In this document: positions 12,901 through 19,457 of the stretch, piece after piece
How positions within the stretch are numbered: the stretch's first letter is position 1
Layout: each line of letters opens with the position of its first letter
IMG/VR virus record: IMGVR_UViG_3300032132_000007
Span: 1 to 63,153 of that record
Length of the DNA stretch: 63,153 bases
Direction: 5' to 3' (one strand)
Source of the DNA: a virus
Translations under genes and position numbers: made by a program
The notes under the pieces: model-generated
What the model was told of the DNA's origin: nothing
The model's database searches: none
What the model saw: only the letters and a program-made list of their open reading frames with translations

Positions 12901-13760
12901 TGGGGATATCTCCGAAGCGTGTTGATCATGCCATCCGAGGAATCGGTGGTGCTGTGCCGATGGATATCATCAAGGCGGCAGGCATGGGTCCAGCCGGGGT
13001 GGAGCGGGAGTTCGAGGCGTCGGACATCCCGATCCTTGGTGTGTTCTTCAAGAAGGGTGGTGTGGCTGGTCGACGCCCGAAGTCCGTGGCGGATATGTAC
13101 GATCTGCAGGACAAGGCGCACGAGCGGTCCAAGTCCAGGAAGACCCCAGAGACGGAGCAGGAACGGCAGACGCGGATGATGCTGGAGGATGCCACACATG
13201 CAGTGGGTATGCTGCTGACTGCTCGATCGATGGCGACTCCGGACGATCCCGTGCTGTACAGGGACTGGAAGAACAGGGTGCGGCGATACATTGAGGAGCA
13301 GGACGAGCCTTCCACGAAGGCGCGGCTTCAGGAGCTACTGGACACAGCGGAGCCGGGGAAGGTCTTTGCGACCGGAAAACAGCAGGCTGAGTTGACGGAG
13401 CTGGCTCGGGACATTGCTCGTTCCGCGATCTCCTATGCGGAGAAGGGCACGATCCCGACAAAGCAGGCGGGCCAGGCGGTCTACGGTTTGTCCCAGGGCA
13501 TCAGTAAGAAGGGACGGCACGAGACGGTCGCGGAATACCGGGCACGGCGTGCAGCGCAGCAGCAGGAGAAGGAGCGTCAGGCCGAGTTCCTGAAGTCTCA
13601 GGGGCTGGAGTACAGTGAGCTGGCGCAGCAGTTGCGGTCGGAGTATTACGCTCGGAATCCCCGGTCGAGGAGTGCATCCGGCAGGAAGTCGCAACAGAAG
13701 TCCATCATGGAGCGTCTGCGGTCTCTTCGTTACTGGATGAATAAGACAACAGCCAACTGA
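3948..13760 (+). CDS. Giant virion protein (3,270 aa) with metallopeptidase motif; polyvalent-protein type
   Basis: Largest gene of the genome, ATG after AAGGA. The N-terminal 250 residues are Ala/Gly-rich with membrane-active-looking segments (about 145-220). Three SH3-like or beta-barrel-like segments begin near residues 438, 611 and 2399 (patterns such as PGEKVTW and KVGDPVV). A zinc-metallopeptidase signature HEIGHA lies at 1949-1954 with a downstream EGFAEL at 1995-2000 that could supply the third ligand. The last 800 residues contain segments like the C-terminal region of large polyvalent phage proteins (NYYIPFYAAQIAG near 2785) and end in a basic tail. Such proteins are packaged and ejected with DNA in many podovirus-like phages. 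An ejected multidomain effector or transport protein is the inference. I see no lytic transglycosylase motif. The 3' end overlaps the convergent beta-helix gene by 56 bases. Confidence 0.85.
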   Translation: MGELAGLLRSVGYKTRAQRQEEEEQQRRARLSRRYSTTGEESGLTKFLRAGDDASRQTGYQLAQQAAQTPSGWAGTPAPIREAMYAVPGALRSAASTVARPFSRNLADDILEEKRIQAIQAEADRQDDWFPTGSRMLGGAYESIATVVPASMAAGPVGAIGVFAAERGNEAIKEAEEAGLQGDDARNYVLRATAIEGGVTGVFQLAGLGGMESLGRGARGAAKSAVTGAARGTVPSAAMKTAAKGLERTPGMRAFMKVASKNLAAETAEEEIIAFSDLVNQSVSRVNPDALNPDNVVSTLAYTFGQTAITMGIMQSPGAVDAFRSSPSRAKWKNLPEDLRDAVRTVYGKTVNSQQDREEIADVLGGMMAGVVQAKAAEQAAGSPPSEGQDGDGVRQPAPLPPGDVQPAEGSTPLVPTPDPPPTEQADPVSPETTAPVLEPGMMVTWTTNKGTDKARTYRGVYRKTYDTGRTSIAEVEYQTPEGGWARLERARKQPAEKSLTPLQDAAPEPAAVEPSAAPEAGPVTVDQNEIATALEEAAPYTEYGPNYVRDVDDRAMRLRKAIDDGFDERMQNQLLGELRASLELVKQLRADQPDPAQVEPETPSEPESRPFKVGDPVVLNEAEWGQVGGKVVAVNDDGTVEVAYVNSRPDEGLEEYENQSYDADTIYHAEWPNLAPNTPVEVDQEEGGTENGIVLRVYPSDQADVLYADGETEKKVLLEFVKEKQLPFAEMSEQALRAWIQKHDTTGDWPEQEMQSSSRDELIESAQDLWLKLDGEVTFAAEPDQAPAADTPAPEADERRYGPAQQTVLELVKEADLKLRESEAERGGTHFGDVHEGEPWKGAIQRLVTEKLDKHYPEGTPASVYDRLTHVLASGFDGPPDSPQPDTPSDVAAPEPSVTPLLAKDVKIPDFDKIDDPEDLRQALKAAHDGILADERNRKDGALNGEAKRKLKSIVKRQQKLPRTPAEMDTLIDAAIEEAIPDGKTAADGVKYLKDRVKLNDLKDRWAVDKWRGGVNSVQYKIQKEIDRRLNPYAVEESDADQEWDHEAHRKEEAEAMLGEAYRLLKAGTVDDAVRYLKSESKHSVNKLGDLRELLGLPLQNHNTFKDFVNNYLEPEYDPFGEESPFVDPEAEASAPDAAPPRQESEYEKLQRQIDAIESDYESYEEGAGAWERGDTNMTLTKRAEKKIARLQRQIDKLPKHPDDIAQSLTDAEDALRTEGVDAWEAAMKEDHVTAKELREYLDLKKGYGWKKIGQHLLEKAKAEQQDAAPPPVEPELDESEPSGPESEVRAEQEPVVEDTVEPPMTPLQERRKERQETAATERYFRQLDERVKTAGFQKARVPVQVRDRNDDDATPELPGQQLGDWFVYRHREQDEDGNWATAKGWGVVHVPTGLEAASAGTQKDAKQLALMYREAGIDMSRVTSADQMTTEQSSILKSMRSAWDRSDLRNVDDTLRQQMLDTVRPVDPGLNADITLDAGDLIPRGKTAPDPRIAKLVREVPEFGYNPVFTVNDNRQLVFQDGFRFAFEPKLFGLEEGDVEPGMRIGINLGDIGIKTPASDKVVKSVLEREFAVKKKPNKREPSGPGLIATQNDEQVVIAGEGESWTVVGDSPAAQRARTLLDGIPWKRAEQIAQNDDAAAEPTAAEPSAPRLTKTIVEEGLADVESGGYTVKAHPSVVGANKKQSLQQHITRATSESDRLRESITVMQRNADEEGADTRDAQEKAQITLGKKIRDLFKLRKLAEGHTYWEVKRSDNLGAEPYLVFSDGTVLHTYEGTSPQEGADVEGESVQWPVANAPTVATYTESWDEFLRMQGPDDSGAEYMPASGGDSGPRVADSQVRPVAMNYPSTTANVDGTETAQRSLRERAERAFEAAKSWVTGRGIPRDPDARVAHRDIMRSAEAAMTNVSNTFGLKLGFVKTGVRGFYDRISDIARIANVGDLPAVVHEIGHAISHETVVATLIENANETVLGQLEVLGQAIYKEEPHNGWISEGFAELVRSWMTAQGPDRHRLDGDGRGNTGIAPDAVKWFENKVLPQLGDNRGQDFIEMQRLMHKYDSQGAVNRALANLIDMGKRNNPFDFKARVRDARIAHVDAYTMLMEISDWVREHTGKELLPHQDPYKLAAMSKLVHHSQAFNAVMDEGIVIFQRGHYDKETGEWVRNEDPNDQRGAFRKIGPALNEVNAILEDSNKGEFGIYLVAKRSLALKDNKKAQAKWLSRAMGAPVEWDGTEFHIMTPGGLVAFTNKDAIAKAKKETAKNTPMTEKDARAAIAELESPAFENAADIVYQFSDAMLTYMASKSPAFVPIVNRMRANDAGFYAPLSRYFYELGSWQADERKGGGSDAQRGAIGHGQKGSTRPEVKDPIPQLISNAQQMFQAANDRAVIDALAALTRPRPPEPGEKVTWVTEGGKERTATYVKRKDQRFSQVKLENGRLENIRTLRLTGEHDWQGIGKLISQVPTEHEKVLSKEVKDVVKALRDTLEEQGATLEITDEAGREFDDDELMGFINFFRQKPQYLGNKPVFPILTDGKVTWLQVEPDLYDALQTNAVVDHGADWGGLKDLLIGAPNRTFRAMTTTFNTAFGLFKNPLRDLQTAAINTRSSPQPWENVKGYFGELLGSTKELLGHVGSGAQAAAGAADKYVLDPFTGKAGMLSGVVAKTPDFVEKVRGKEVKWEGTQVNRWAKLMGLHMAQPTGQDTAITRDLGSIITGDRTFRQAWISAPANYIRDGINIFETTARNAEVINLARQRGIDLNHMTWDQMIEMAIAWKEVTADFSAAGTATRQANYYIPFYAAQIAGLRSYSRAAVRNPKDFAIRQSAMATLGLFAWFLNKDDDWYKESTGMEKYLYWNFEIGDNIIKVPRSYEAGTMVAGMMEAMADAAYQKDPAGLDEFMETLQEVLGPTGLPVAAARKAAGTMEWGEVGGLVSDFLPVILREGLDQATNWDHFWNQPIVSRSLEQMPAEEQFDKFTSKVGIAIGGMMGISPKRVDHAIRGIGGAVPMDIIKAAGMGPAGVEREFEASDIPILGVFFKKGGVAGRRPKSVADMYDLQDKAHERSKSRKTPETEQERQTRMMLEDATHAVGMLLTARSMATPDDPVLYRDWKNRVRRYIEEQDEPSTKARLQELLDTAEPGKVFATGKQQAELTELARDIARSAISYAEKGTIPTKQAGQAVYGLSQGISKKGRHETVAEYRARRAAQQQEKERQAEFLKSQGLEYSELAQQLRSEYYARNPRSRSASGRKSQQKSIMERLRSLRYWMNKTTAN

Positions 13761-14889
13761 GCAGCTCATCGCGTGGCATGTCAGGCACCTCCAGTGTACG
13801 TGTGTGCTCTGGGTAGTGTGGCATACCATCGATTGCCCACTCGGTACGGCACCACCATCCCCCGTTCCGTGCTTTGCGTCGTCCTCTGACCTGCTTCCGC
13901 ATCATCTGGTCCCAGCGATCGTTGAATATGGTGCCCGCTTCGTCGATCACTTGGTTCCAGCTCCACCCGGATTCCGGGACATTGAACTGCGGTTCGTCCT
14001 GCATCTCCACGGATGCTGTCTCTGGCGATTCGTTGGCGTACAGGCGCTCGCTGGAGAACGGAATGGACTCGTACTTCAATCTCATATTGCGGCCCAAATA
14101 GAGCCGAACGGTGCCTTCCTGTGCGGGCTGTGTGGTAACGGGAAACACTGGGGGTTTTCGGCGGGAGTTCAGGCCCGGAATGTAGAGGTTTCGGATGACA
14201 TCGTACGATCCTCCACCCATGACTCCCGTTGCCATCGTGCCATAGTTGTACACCACGTTGTTCAGGGATGTGCAGCGGTCACCGTGTAGCTGTGGGCAGC
14301 GTCGGTTTGCGTGTGCGAAGAAGCAGTCACGGACCACAGCATTTCGTGCGTGGCTGAACATCAGGTGGTGATTGTGGTATCCCCGGTGCAGGTACCAGGA
14401 TGGTCCGAACAGGCAGCGGTCGAACAGCACACCATCGCTGGCGTACGCTTCGGGGTCGTGTTCCCTCGAATTCAGGGGTGTGACCCCGTTCTCATCCTGT
14501 CCACCATAGATTGAGCAGTGCGTGAAGGAGACGGTTCGGGTCTGATGTTCAGCTGTCGAGATCACCCGGATCGGAGACCAGGACTTCACCATCCTGCGGT
14601 TACGCTGTGCCTGCAGATGCCAGGCAACGTGGTAGAAGTGTACGTTCTCAGCGTTTTTGAGGTAGAACGGGTGCCCAGTGATGCGAACGCCACCGGGCGA
14701 TGTGTTTCCAAAGACGCGAATGTTGCGTGGTTCGGCATCGAGCAGACAGGAGTCGGCGTCGAGGGTGATGGAACCTGCCACGTCGAACACAATCCACCGT
14801 TCTTCGTCTCCGTTGTAGCTGAGTCCTTCGATGAGGCTGCCGTTACCCAGCGCAGCCAGTGTTGTCACCACGTAAACGTGAAAGTCCAT
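13705..14889 (-). CDS. Pectate-lyase-like right-handed beta-helix protein (PL1-like)
   Basis: 394 residues on the minus strand, ATG after a GGAGGGA site. The sequence follows the polysaccharide lyase family 1 layout: an N-terminal WIVFDVAGSITL strand, RNIRVFGNTSPGG, a rung around HFYHVAWH, a rung with DGVLFDRCLFG, then FFAHANRRCPQLHGD and NNVVYNYG. The canonical RxPxxR motif is reduced to RCPQLH, keeping the first Arg and Pro but with His for the last Arg. No signal peptide. Likely a depolymerase-type tail fibre or spike, or a released enzyme against acidic host polysaccharide. It is encoded opposite to all virion genes and its last 56 bases overlap the end of the giant gene. Confidence 0.8.
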   Translation of the reverse strand: MDFHVYVVTTLAALGNGSLIEGLSYNGDEERWIVFDVAGSITLDADSCLLDAEPRNIRVFGNTSPGGVRITGHPFYLKNAENVHFYHVAWHLQAQRNRRMVKSWSPIRVISTAEHQTRTVSFTHCSIYGGQDENGVTPLNSREHDPEAYASDGVLFDRCLFGPSWYLHRGYHNHHLMFSHARNAVVRDCFFAHANRRCPQLHGDRCTSLNNVVYNYGTMATGVMGGGSYDVIRNLYIPGLNSRRKPPVFPVTTQPAQEGTVRLYLGRNMRLKYESIPFSSERLYANESPETASVEMQDEPQFNVPESGWSWNQVIDEAGTIFNDRWDQMMRKQVRGRRKARNGGWWCRTEWAIDGMPHYPEHTRTLEVPDMPRDELLSWLLSYSSSNEETADAP

Positions 14890-14934
14890 GATTCCCTCCG
14901 GTGCAATCGTGTGTACGGAGGGGATGTATCGGTT

Positions 14935-16059
14935 CTATCCGTCGACCATGACGTAGCGTATCACTCCATTGCTGCGGGCGTGGGACTTTTCAAATCGTTT
15001 TGTTTTCTTGTTGGCGACTGCCCCGCGTACCTGCGGAATGCTCAGTCCGGTCGCTGCGCTGAGTTCGTGGACACTGGCGGCTGCGTTTCCAGTGTTCCGA
15101 AAGTGCAACAGGATCCTCTTGGTGACTGATCGAGACCTGACAGTGCGTGGTTTCCGTTTCGGGGCCACTGGTTTTGTGTCAAGGATTTCCGCAAGCTCAT
15201 CAGCGATGCAAGGGTCGCTCATGCAGGTGCGCATTTCCTCCAGCCTCTCCAGCTCCATCCTCTTCCGGTTGATCTTGGTCTCAATCCGTTCCAGAAAGTC
15301 AGTCATCGTTATTTCCCTTTTCTCTGGTAACACAGGGGGCACGCATTCCTCAGCGATTTGTGCCAGATGCCACTCGTACCCCAGGTGCGGTGACAGTTGC
15401 AGCTCCACGAAGACCCTGTCGGCGAATACGGTCGGCCTATCGCCTGCCTCAAATGAATGTATCGGGCCAAATTCAATTACGTCACTGATCTCTATAGGGA
15501 ACCACTGTCCGGGGTTGCGAACCGCATGTAACCCGCACCAATCAAGGGTCACCAGCATGAACCGGGACGTGCTGGTGTCCGTGTACTCCGTGCCTCGATG
15601 CCGTGCAAGGTCGTAAAGGAATCCAGAAGTTCCGTTGATCGCTGTTTCCACCTGGTGAGGCGTGATGTCAATTCTATCCGATATCTCTTGGGCGTTGTGG
15701 TGACCGTCGTGTCGTGCGGAGGAGATAACATCCCGGAGTGCCGTGACCGAACGTCGGACAGTGTCAGGGAGCAGGTCTTCGCCTCGCATCCAGTCCCGCA
15801 TTGCACCCTCGACTCGGCGTCCTGCGTAGGATGTGAACGGCACCCCCTTTTTCGGGTTGAACCTCCCGATACACACAAGCAGGGCGATGTGTCCCTCTTG
15901 TATGAGGTCGCTCACATCGACGCATTCGGGAGCGCGCTTTGCAACACGACGGGCAATGTGCTCGACGAACTGGGAATAGTGGGCGGAAAGTGAGTTTCGG
16001 ACACTGTCCGATGGTGCATTCTGATATTGCAGCCACAGTTTTTCTTCGTCGTCCGGCAT
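14935..16059 (-). CDS. Phage-encoded sigma-70 family factor with atypical C terminus
   Basis: 374 residues. Residues about 28-95 match sigma region 2: FVEHIARRVAKRA, DVSDLIQEGHIALL, GRFNPKKGVPFTSYAGRRVEGAMRDWMR. The FTSYA..R..GAM.D pattern is close to FliA/WhiG-type factors. Region 3-like helices follow (about 100-140, with NAQEISDRIDITPHQVETAI). Residues 150-240 match no sigma region I know. The C-terminal part starts near an internal Met (MTDFLERIETKINRK, about residue 252) with a coiled coil and a basic linker. It ends in a winged-helix-like segment (SVHELSAATGLSIPQVRGAVANK, about 330-352) instead of region 4. An internal purine-rich site (AAAGGGAAA) precedes that Met, so a separate C-terminal product is possible. 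It probably redirects host RNA polymerase to phage promoters. Confidence 0.8.
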   Translation of the reverse strand: MPDDEEKLWLQYQNAPSDSVRNSLSAHYSQFVEHIARRVAKRAPECVDVSDLIQEGHIALLVCIGRFNPKKGVPFTSYAGRRVEGAMRDWMRGEDLLPDTVRRSVTALRDVISSARHDGHHNAQEISDRIDITPHQVETAINGTSGFLYDLARHRGTEYTDTSTSRFMLVTLDWCGLHAVRNPGQWFPIEISDVIEFGPIHSFEAGDRPTVFADRVFVELQLSPHLGYEWHLAQIAEECVPPVLPEKREITMTDFLERIETKINRKRMELERLEEMRTCMSDPCIADELAEILDTKPVAPKRKPRTVRSRSVTKRILLHFRNTGNAAASVHELSAATGLSIPQVRGAVANKKTKRFEKSHARSNGVIRYVMVDG

Positions 16060-16138
16060 TCAGTTGACCTTCCGATAGTCCGTGACGGGCGAGGCAAAAT
16101 CGTAACACACAAAAACGTGTTCTGACAGAGGTCGTCCA
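16060..16138. promoter_or_regulatory. Divergent control region between sigma factor and lysis operon
   Basis: 79 bases separate the minus-strand sigma gene from the plus-strand small membrane protein, so promoters for both directions should lie here or within the flanking starts. The stretch AACACacaaaaacGTGTT is a short inverted repeat. I do not see convincing -35/-10 boxes. Confidence 0.4.
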
Positions 16139-16423
16139 ATGTTGATTGGTACTGTGGGACTTGACTGGGTGAATCCGGTGATACAGCTCGCAACAGCAGG
16201 CGGTTTTGGAGCGCTGGTGTGGTACCTGGTGTTGAAGCACATTCCCAATATCGAGTCGCGTCACTACGGCGAGCGTACAGAGTGGCGGGAGTACATCGAG
16301 AAGAGGGACTCAGAATTCCAGGAGCTGATCAAAGAGCACAGCACAGCGGTGCAGAACGTGACCAGCAACGTGACCAATTTGCGAACTGAGGTTAATTCGT
16401 TACGGGACACACTCACACGCTGA
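16139..16423 (+). CDS. Small membrane protein, holin-like candidate
   Basis: 94 residues. One hydrophobic segment at about 10-28 (VIQLATAGGFGALVWYLVL) is followed by a charged helical cytoplasmic or periplasmic tail with heptad-like leucines and valines. First gene of a plus-strand operon followed by a lipase, a protease and a nuclease, which supports a role in lysis or export. Single-segment holins and spanin-like proteins have this layout, but the family is not recognisable from sequence alone. Confidence 0.65.
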   Translation: MLIGTVGLDWVNPVIQLATAGGFGALVWYLVLKHIPNIESRHYGERTEWREYIEKRDSEFQELIKEHSTAVQNVTSNVTNLRTEVNSLRDTLTR

Positions 16424-16433
16424 AAGGTATACC

Positions 16434-17210
16434 GTGGGAGCATTGGCACTCTACACTGGAGGATGGGACCGCGCATCGGTAAGTGAACTGGCGCATTACG
16501 CGGATGCTGCGTACGAATCCGGTGTCGGAACGCTGATCGAGAGCACGCACACAGATACCCAGTGTTTCCTGCATGACGCTGGCACACACGCCGTCCTGTC
16601 ATTTCGTGGGACGGAGGTGCCGAATCTGCTCGGCCTTGCAAGGGCATCAGGTTCGTTCTGGGATCGTCTGTGGGGTCAGCTTAAAGACTTGTGGACGGAC
16701 CTGATGATTACCCAAGACGGATGGGTAGGGGGCGGGTATGTACACCACGGATTCCTGCGTGCGTTCACCTCTGTGGAGAAAGAGATCTATGACGCATTGC
16801 ATGATCTGCCTCCGGAGTCACGGAAGAACCTTTTTATTACTGGTCACAGTTTGGGTGGAGCACTGGCTACACTGGCGGCGTCCCGGTTCGGGTGCCGAAT
16901 GGTGGCTACGTTTGGCAGCCCGAGAGTGGGGGACAGGGAGTTTGCTAAGGCTTTCTCACTGAAGAACGCTGGCAAGTATTACCGGGTGTTCAATCGCTCG
17001 GACATTGTGGCACGCATACCGGTACCGATCCGCTTCAAGCATTGCGGTCTGCCGATTTTCATAACGTATCAGGGGGAGATTTACCCTCGCCCTGGCTACC
17101 TGATCCGCATCGCAGCACTCGCACGGAACTCCATACGGGGCAACCGCGCCAGTCTGCTGGGGGATCACGGCATCCACAATTACCTGGAAGCACTGACGGA
17201 GAAGTCATGA
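16434..17210 (+). CDS. Class 3 (alpha/beta-hydrolase) lipase
   Basis: 258 residues with GTG start preceded by GAAAGGTATACC. The nucleophile motif GHSLGG is at 137-142 (Ser139), preceded by the FRGTE strand (oxyanion region, 58-61) and followed by FGSPRVGD (160-167). Asp190 in NRSDIVARIP and His248 in DHGIHNY complete the expected Ser-Asp-His triad. This is the standard order of fungal-type class 3 lipases. There is no signal peptide, so export would need a holin or cell disruption. Its stop overlaps the start of the protease gene (ATGA). In this cassette it could attack host membrane lipids during lysis. Confidence 0.9.
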   Translation: MGALALYTGGWDRASVSELAHYADAAYESGVGTLIESTHTDTQCFLHDAGTHAVLSFRGTEVPNLLGLARASGSFWDRLWGQLKDLWTDLMITQDGWVGGGYVHHGFLRAFTSVEKEIYDALHDLPPESRKNLFITGHSLGGALATLAASRFGCRMVATFGSPRVGDREFAKAFSLKNAGKYYRVFNRSDIVARIPVPIRFKHCGLPIFITYQGEIYPRPGYLIRIAALARNSIRGNRASLLGDHGIHNYLEALTEKS

Positions 17211-18766
17211 AGATCACACTTGCCACTACACTGATGTGCATGGCGATGAGCACAGCGGAAGCACGTACGCCTGAAGAATACCCACTCGCCCGCATCGGTG
17301 GGGCGTGTGGATTTGTCGTGAACAAAGACCTGTTGTTGCATTGCATCCACGGCATGTCACACCGGTCTACCTACAAGCTGACCGACACGGTGACGGCGAA
17401 CCGTCGCGTGAAACTGCAGATGGACCCGAGTCTTCCGGACTGGACCGACCCTCCGAACGCGGACGGTACGAAGGAATCGACACGGGATGGAGTGACGGTA
17501 TGGAAACTGTCGGGAGCGAAGTCGTTTCATTCACTGACACTGGCTACGAGGGCACCGAAACCTGGTGATTCCTGCACTGTGCGGGGATATCCAGCGGGTC
17601 GGTTCGAGACAATGAGCGGCACAGTGAAGGCGATCGGGGCACACCAGATGGAACTCACCTGTCTCGTGCGTCCGGGATACAGTGGCGGTCCAGTGCTGAA
17701 CTCAGACGGCGAAGTGATCGGCATGGTGCTGAGTGTTACAGGACCAGAGCACACACCACATCAACAGTTCTGGGGCAGCGGATGCGTACGGTGGGAGACA
17801 CTGCGCACAGCTGTACGCATGGCGCAGGATGCAGCACCAGGACCGGAAGAGTTGGAGCCGAAGGCGGCAGACCACCTGCCTGTGGCGGCTCGGAAGCCGG
17901 TGCAGGAGCAGCGTCTGGTCGTTGCTTTCACCACGGATCAGTGCGGTGGCTGTGCGGCACTGAAGAGGGACATTGCTGCAGGGCATTTCGCCCGGTTCAA
18001 CATAAAGATCGCCCACTACAACCGCTCATCACGGACATGGGAGGATGGCGGGAAGCTGTTCGAAGAGTTCTGTAAAGACACCGGCTACGACGGTGGTCGT
18101 ATCGTGTTCCCGGTGTTGTGGGTGCGTGGATCGAACCAGTTCAAGAGCGGATATCTGCCGGAAAAACGTGGTGGGATCATCGGATTCCTGTCGGGGATCA
18201 TCGACGGGCTGGCTCAGATCGTCGTCGGGCAGCCTGAAAATGCCCCGTTCCCGCAGCCGTATGACGGAGCACCAACCCCGTCGACCGATTCAGCACCAGT
18301 GGAGACAGAAGCTGCAGTCGACACGGAATTACAGCAGGCGATCGCCACTCTCAAGGCAGACATTGACAACCTGAAGAACGGTAACCTGTTTGAGAAGGTG
18401 GGTGCCGTGAAGTCACTGCGTTCAGACATTGACAGCGTGCGTAGCGAAGCGAAGACAGCACTGGCTACAGCTACGGAAGCAGGGGAAGGTGTGGAGTCGA
18501 AGCTCGCTGACCAGGCTACACGCCTGCGAGCGGATATCGAGAAGGTGAAGTCGGGCAATCCATTCCTGAAGGCACAGGGTGCGCTGGCTCTGAAGAAGGA
18601 TGTGAGGGAGAGCGTGGACTTGGTGAAGGGCACCGTCAACGACCTTAGATCATTTCAACCTCTTGCTATGTTGGGGTTGTTGGGCGCAGTCCGCGCCTAT
18701 CTACGTCGCAGAAAAGAGGATGAAGAAGCAGACGAATTGGAACACATTAAAGAGGAGGTGGCGTGA
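17207..18766 (+). CDS. Secreted trypsin-like protease fused to thioredoxin-like domain and coiled coil
   Basis: 519 residues from the ATG that overlaps the lipase stop; a longer upstream frame exists but runs through the lipase gene. Residues 1-19 form a signal peptide ending in EA. Residues 30-180 are a chymotrypsin/trypsin-fold protease with a visible triad: His48 (LLLHCIHGM), Asp94 (RDGVTVWKL) and Ser159 in GYSGGP. Residues about 235-320 look like a thioredoxin fold with CGGC at 246-249. A Pro/Thr linker follows, then a long coiled coil (about 365-490) and a short hydrophobic stretch (LAMLGLLGAVRAYL) before a charged tail. Probably periplasmic and membrane anchored. It could cleave or refold envelope proteins during egress. 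The combination is unusual in a phage. Confidence 0.85.
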   Translation: MKITLATTLMCMAMSTAEARTPEEYPLARIGGACGFVVNKDLLLHCIHGMSHRSTYKLTDTVTANRRVKLQMDPSLPDWTDPPNADGTKESTRDGVTVWKLSGAKSFHSLTLATRAPKPGDSCTVRGYPAGRFETMSGTVKAIGAHQMELTCLVRPGYSGGPVLNSDGEVIGMVLSVTGPEHTPHQQFWGSGCVRWETLRTAVRMAQDAAPGPEELEPKAADHLPVAARKPVQEQRLVVAFTTDQCGGCAALKRDIAAGHFARFNIKIAHYNRSSRTWEDGGKLFEEFCKDTGYDGGRIVFPVLWVRGSNQFKSGYLPEKRGGIIGFLSGIIDGLAQIVVGQPENAPFPQPYDGAPTPSTDSAPVETEAAVDTELQQAIATLKADIDNLKNGNLFEKVGAVKSLRSDIDSVRSEAKTALATATEAGEGVESKLADQATRLRADIEKVKSGNPFLKAQGALALKKDVRESVDLVKGTVNDLRSFQPLAMLGLLGAVRAYLRRRKEDEEADELEHIKEEVA

Positions 18767-19017
18767 TGGGGATTACAGCACTCGTGGGAAGCGGATTGAT
18801 TCAGACAGCGGTGGTGTACCTGATCAGCGATAAGGCGGGCGGATTCGTCAGCAATATCCTCAGCCGGAAGGGTCTGCTGGGTATGGGAACAAAGGCAGGC
18901 AAGCGTGTGGCGCAGCGGCGGGTCGATCGTCGTCACGCTGAAGCACGCAGCCAGCGGGTGAAGTGGCTGGAATCCGAGCTGGCACGGGAAATCGAAGACC
19001 TCAAGGAGCACTCATGA
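18766..19017 (+). CDS. Small basic membrane protein
   Basis: 83 residues from the ATG preceded by AGGAGGTGGCGTG; an in-frame GTG three bases upstream is an alternative start and overlaps the protease stop. The N-terminal segment (GITALVGSGLIQTAVVYLI) is hydrophobic. The rest is strongly basic and helical (KRVAQRRVDRRHAEARSQR). It sits between the protease and nuclease genes with overlaps at both ends. A holin or pinholin-like role is possible. No family recognised. Confidence 0.7.
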   Translation: MGITALVGSGLIQTAVVYLISDKAGGFVSNILSRKGLLGMGTKAGKRVAQRRVDRRHAEARSQRVKWLESELAREIEDLKEHS

Positions 19018-19448
19018 GACGCTCGCTCGCTACGTGCCTGATGGCAGCGGTGATCCTCGGGTTCGGTATTGGTCGTGCTTCTCAGCCAGCGCCGGTCACC
19101 GGGTGGACAACCTCAGCCACTGTTGTTGATGTGTACGACGGAGACACATTGACGGTAGAGGTGACACGACGGATGCGTGTTCGCCTTCTGGACTGCTGGT
19201 GCAGCGAGGTACGGACTCGTGACAAGGCAGAGAAAAAGAAGGGCATCGCAGCACGGGAACACTTGAAGTCGATCCTGCCTGTGGGCAGTGAGGTTGTCCT
19301 GCAGATTCCAAACTCGACGGACCTGGGTAAGTCGTTTTCTTTCGGGCGGGTGTTAGGCCAGGTCTGGGACAGTCCAGATTCGGTGGAGTCGGTTGCTGAA
19401 AAAATGGTGGCAGCGGGTCACGCCACGAAATCAAAACCGAAACGCTAA
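19014..19448 (+). CDS. Secreted thermonuclease-like (SNase-fold) protein
   Basis: 144 residues from the ATG overlapping the preceding stop. Residues 1-25 form a basic-hydrophobic signal sequence. The body matches the staphylococcal nuclease OB fold: VVDVYDGDTLTV (38-49, with Ca-binding Asp42 and Asp44), RVRLLDCWCSEVRT (Arg57, Glu65) and FGRVLGQVW (Arg112). Arg57, Glu65 and Arg112 correspond to the catalytic Arg-Glu-Arg set of SNase. It should be exported and degrade DNA or RNA outside the cytoplasm. Possible roles are degradation of host debris or of competing phage DNA during lysis. It is the fifth gene of the cassette. Confidence 0.85.
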   Translation: MRRSLATCLMAAVILGFGIGRASQPAPVTGWTTSATVVDVYDGDTLTVEVTRRMRVRLLDCWCSEVRTRDKAEKKKGIAAREHLKSILPVGSEVVLQIPNSTDLGKSFSFGRVLGQVWDSPDSVESVAEKMVAAGHATKSKPKR

Positions 19449-19457
19449 AGGATTAGC

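Noticed and set aside
3948-13760. N4-type virion RNA polymerase as identity of the giant protein
   Set aside because: Size, packaging and the three-base-loop hairpins upstream of phage genes invited the idea, but I found no polymerase motifs (no T-x-x-G-R, no R-x3-K-x-YG pattern), while a metallopeptidase motif and barrel segments are present.
17042-17206. Upstream extension of the protease frame
   Set aside because: It runs inside the lipase gene; the ATG at 17207 has a signal peptide directly after it and the standard four-base overlap.
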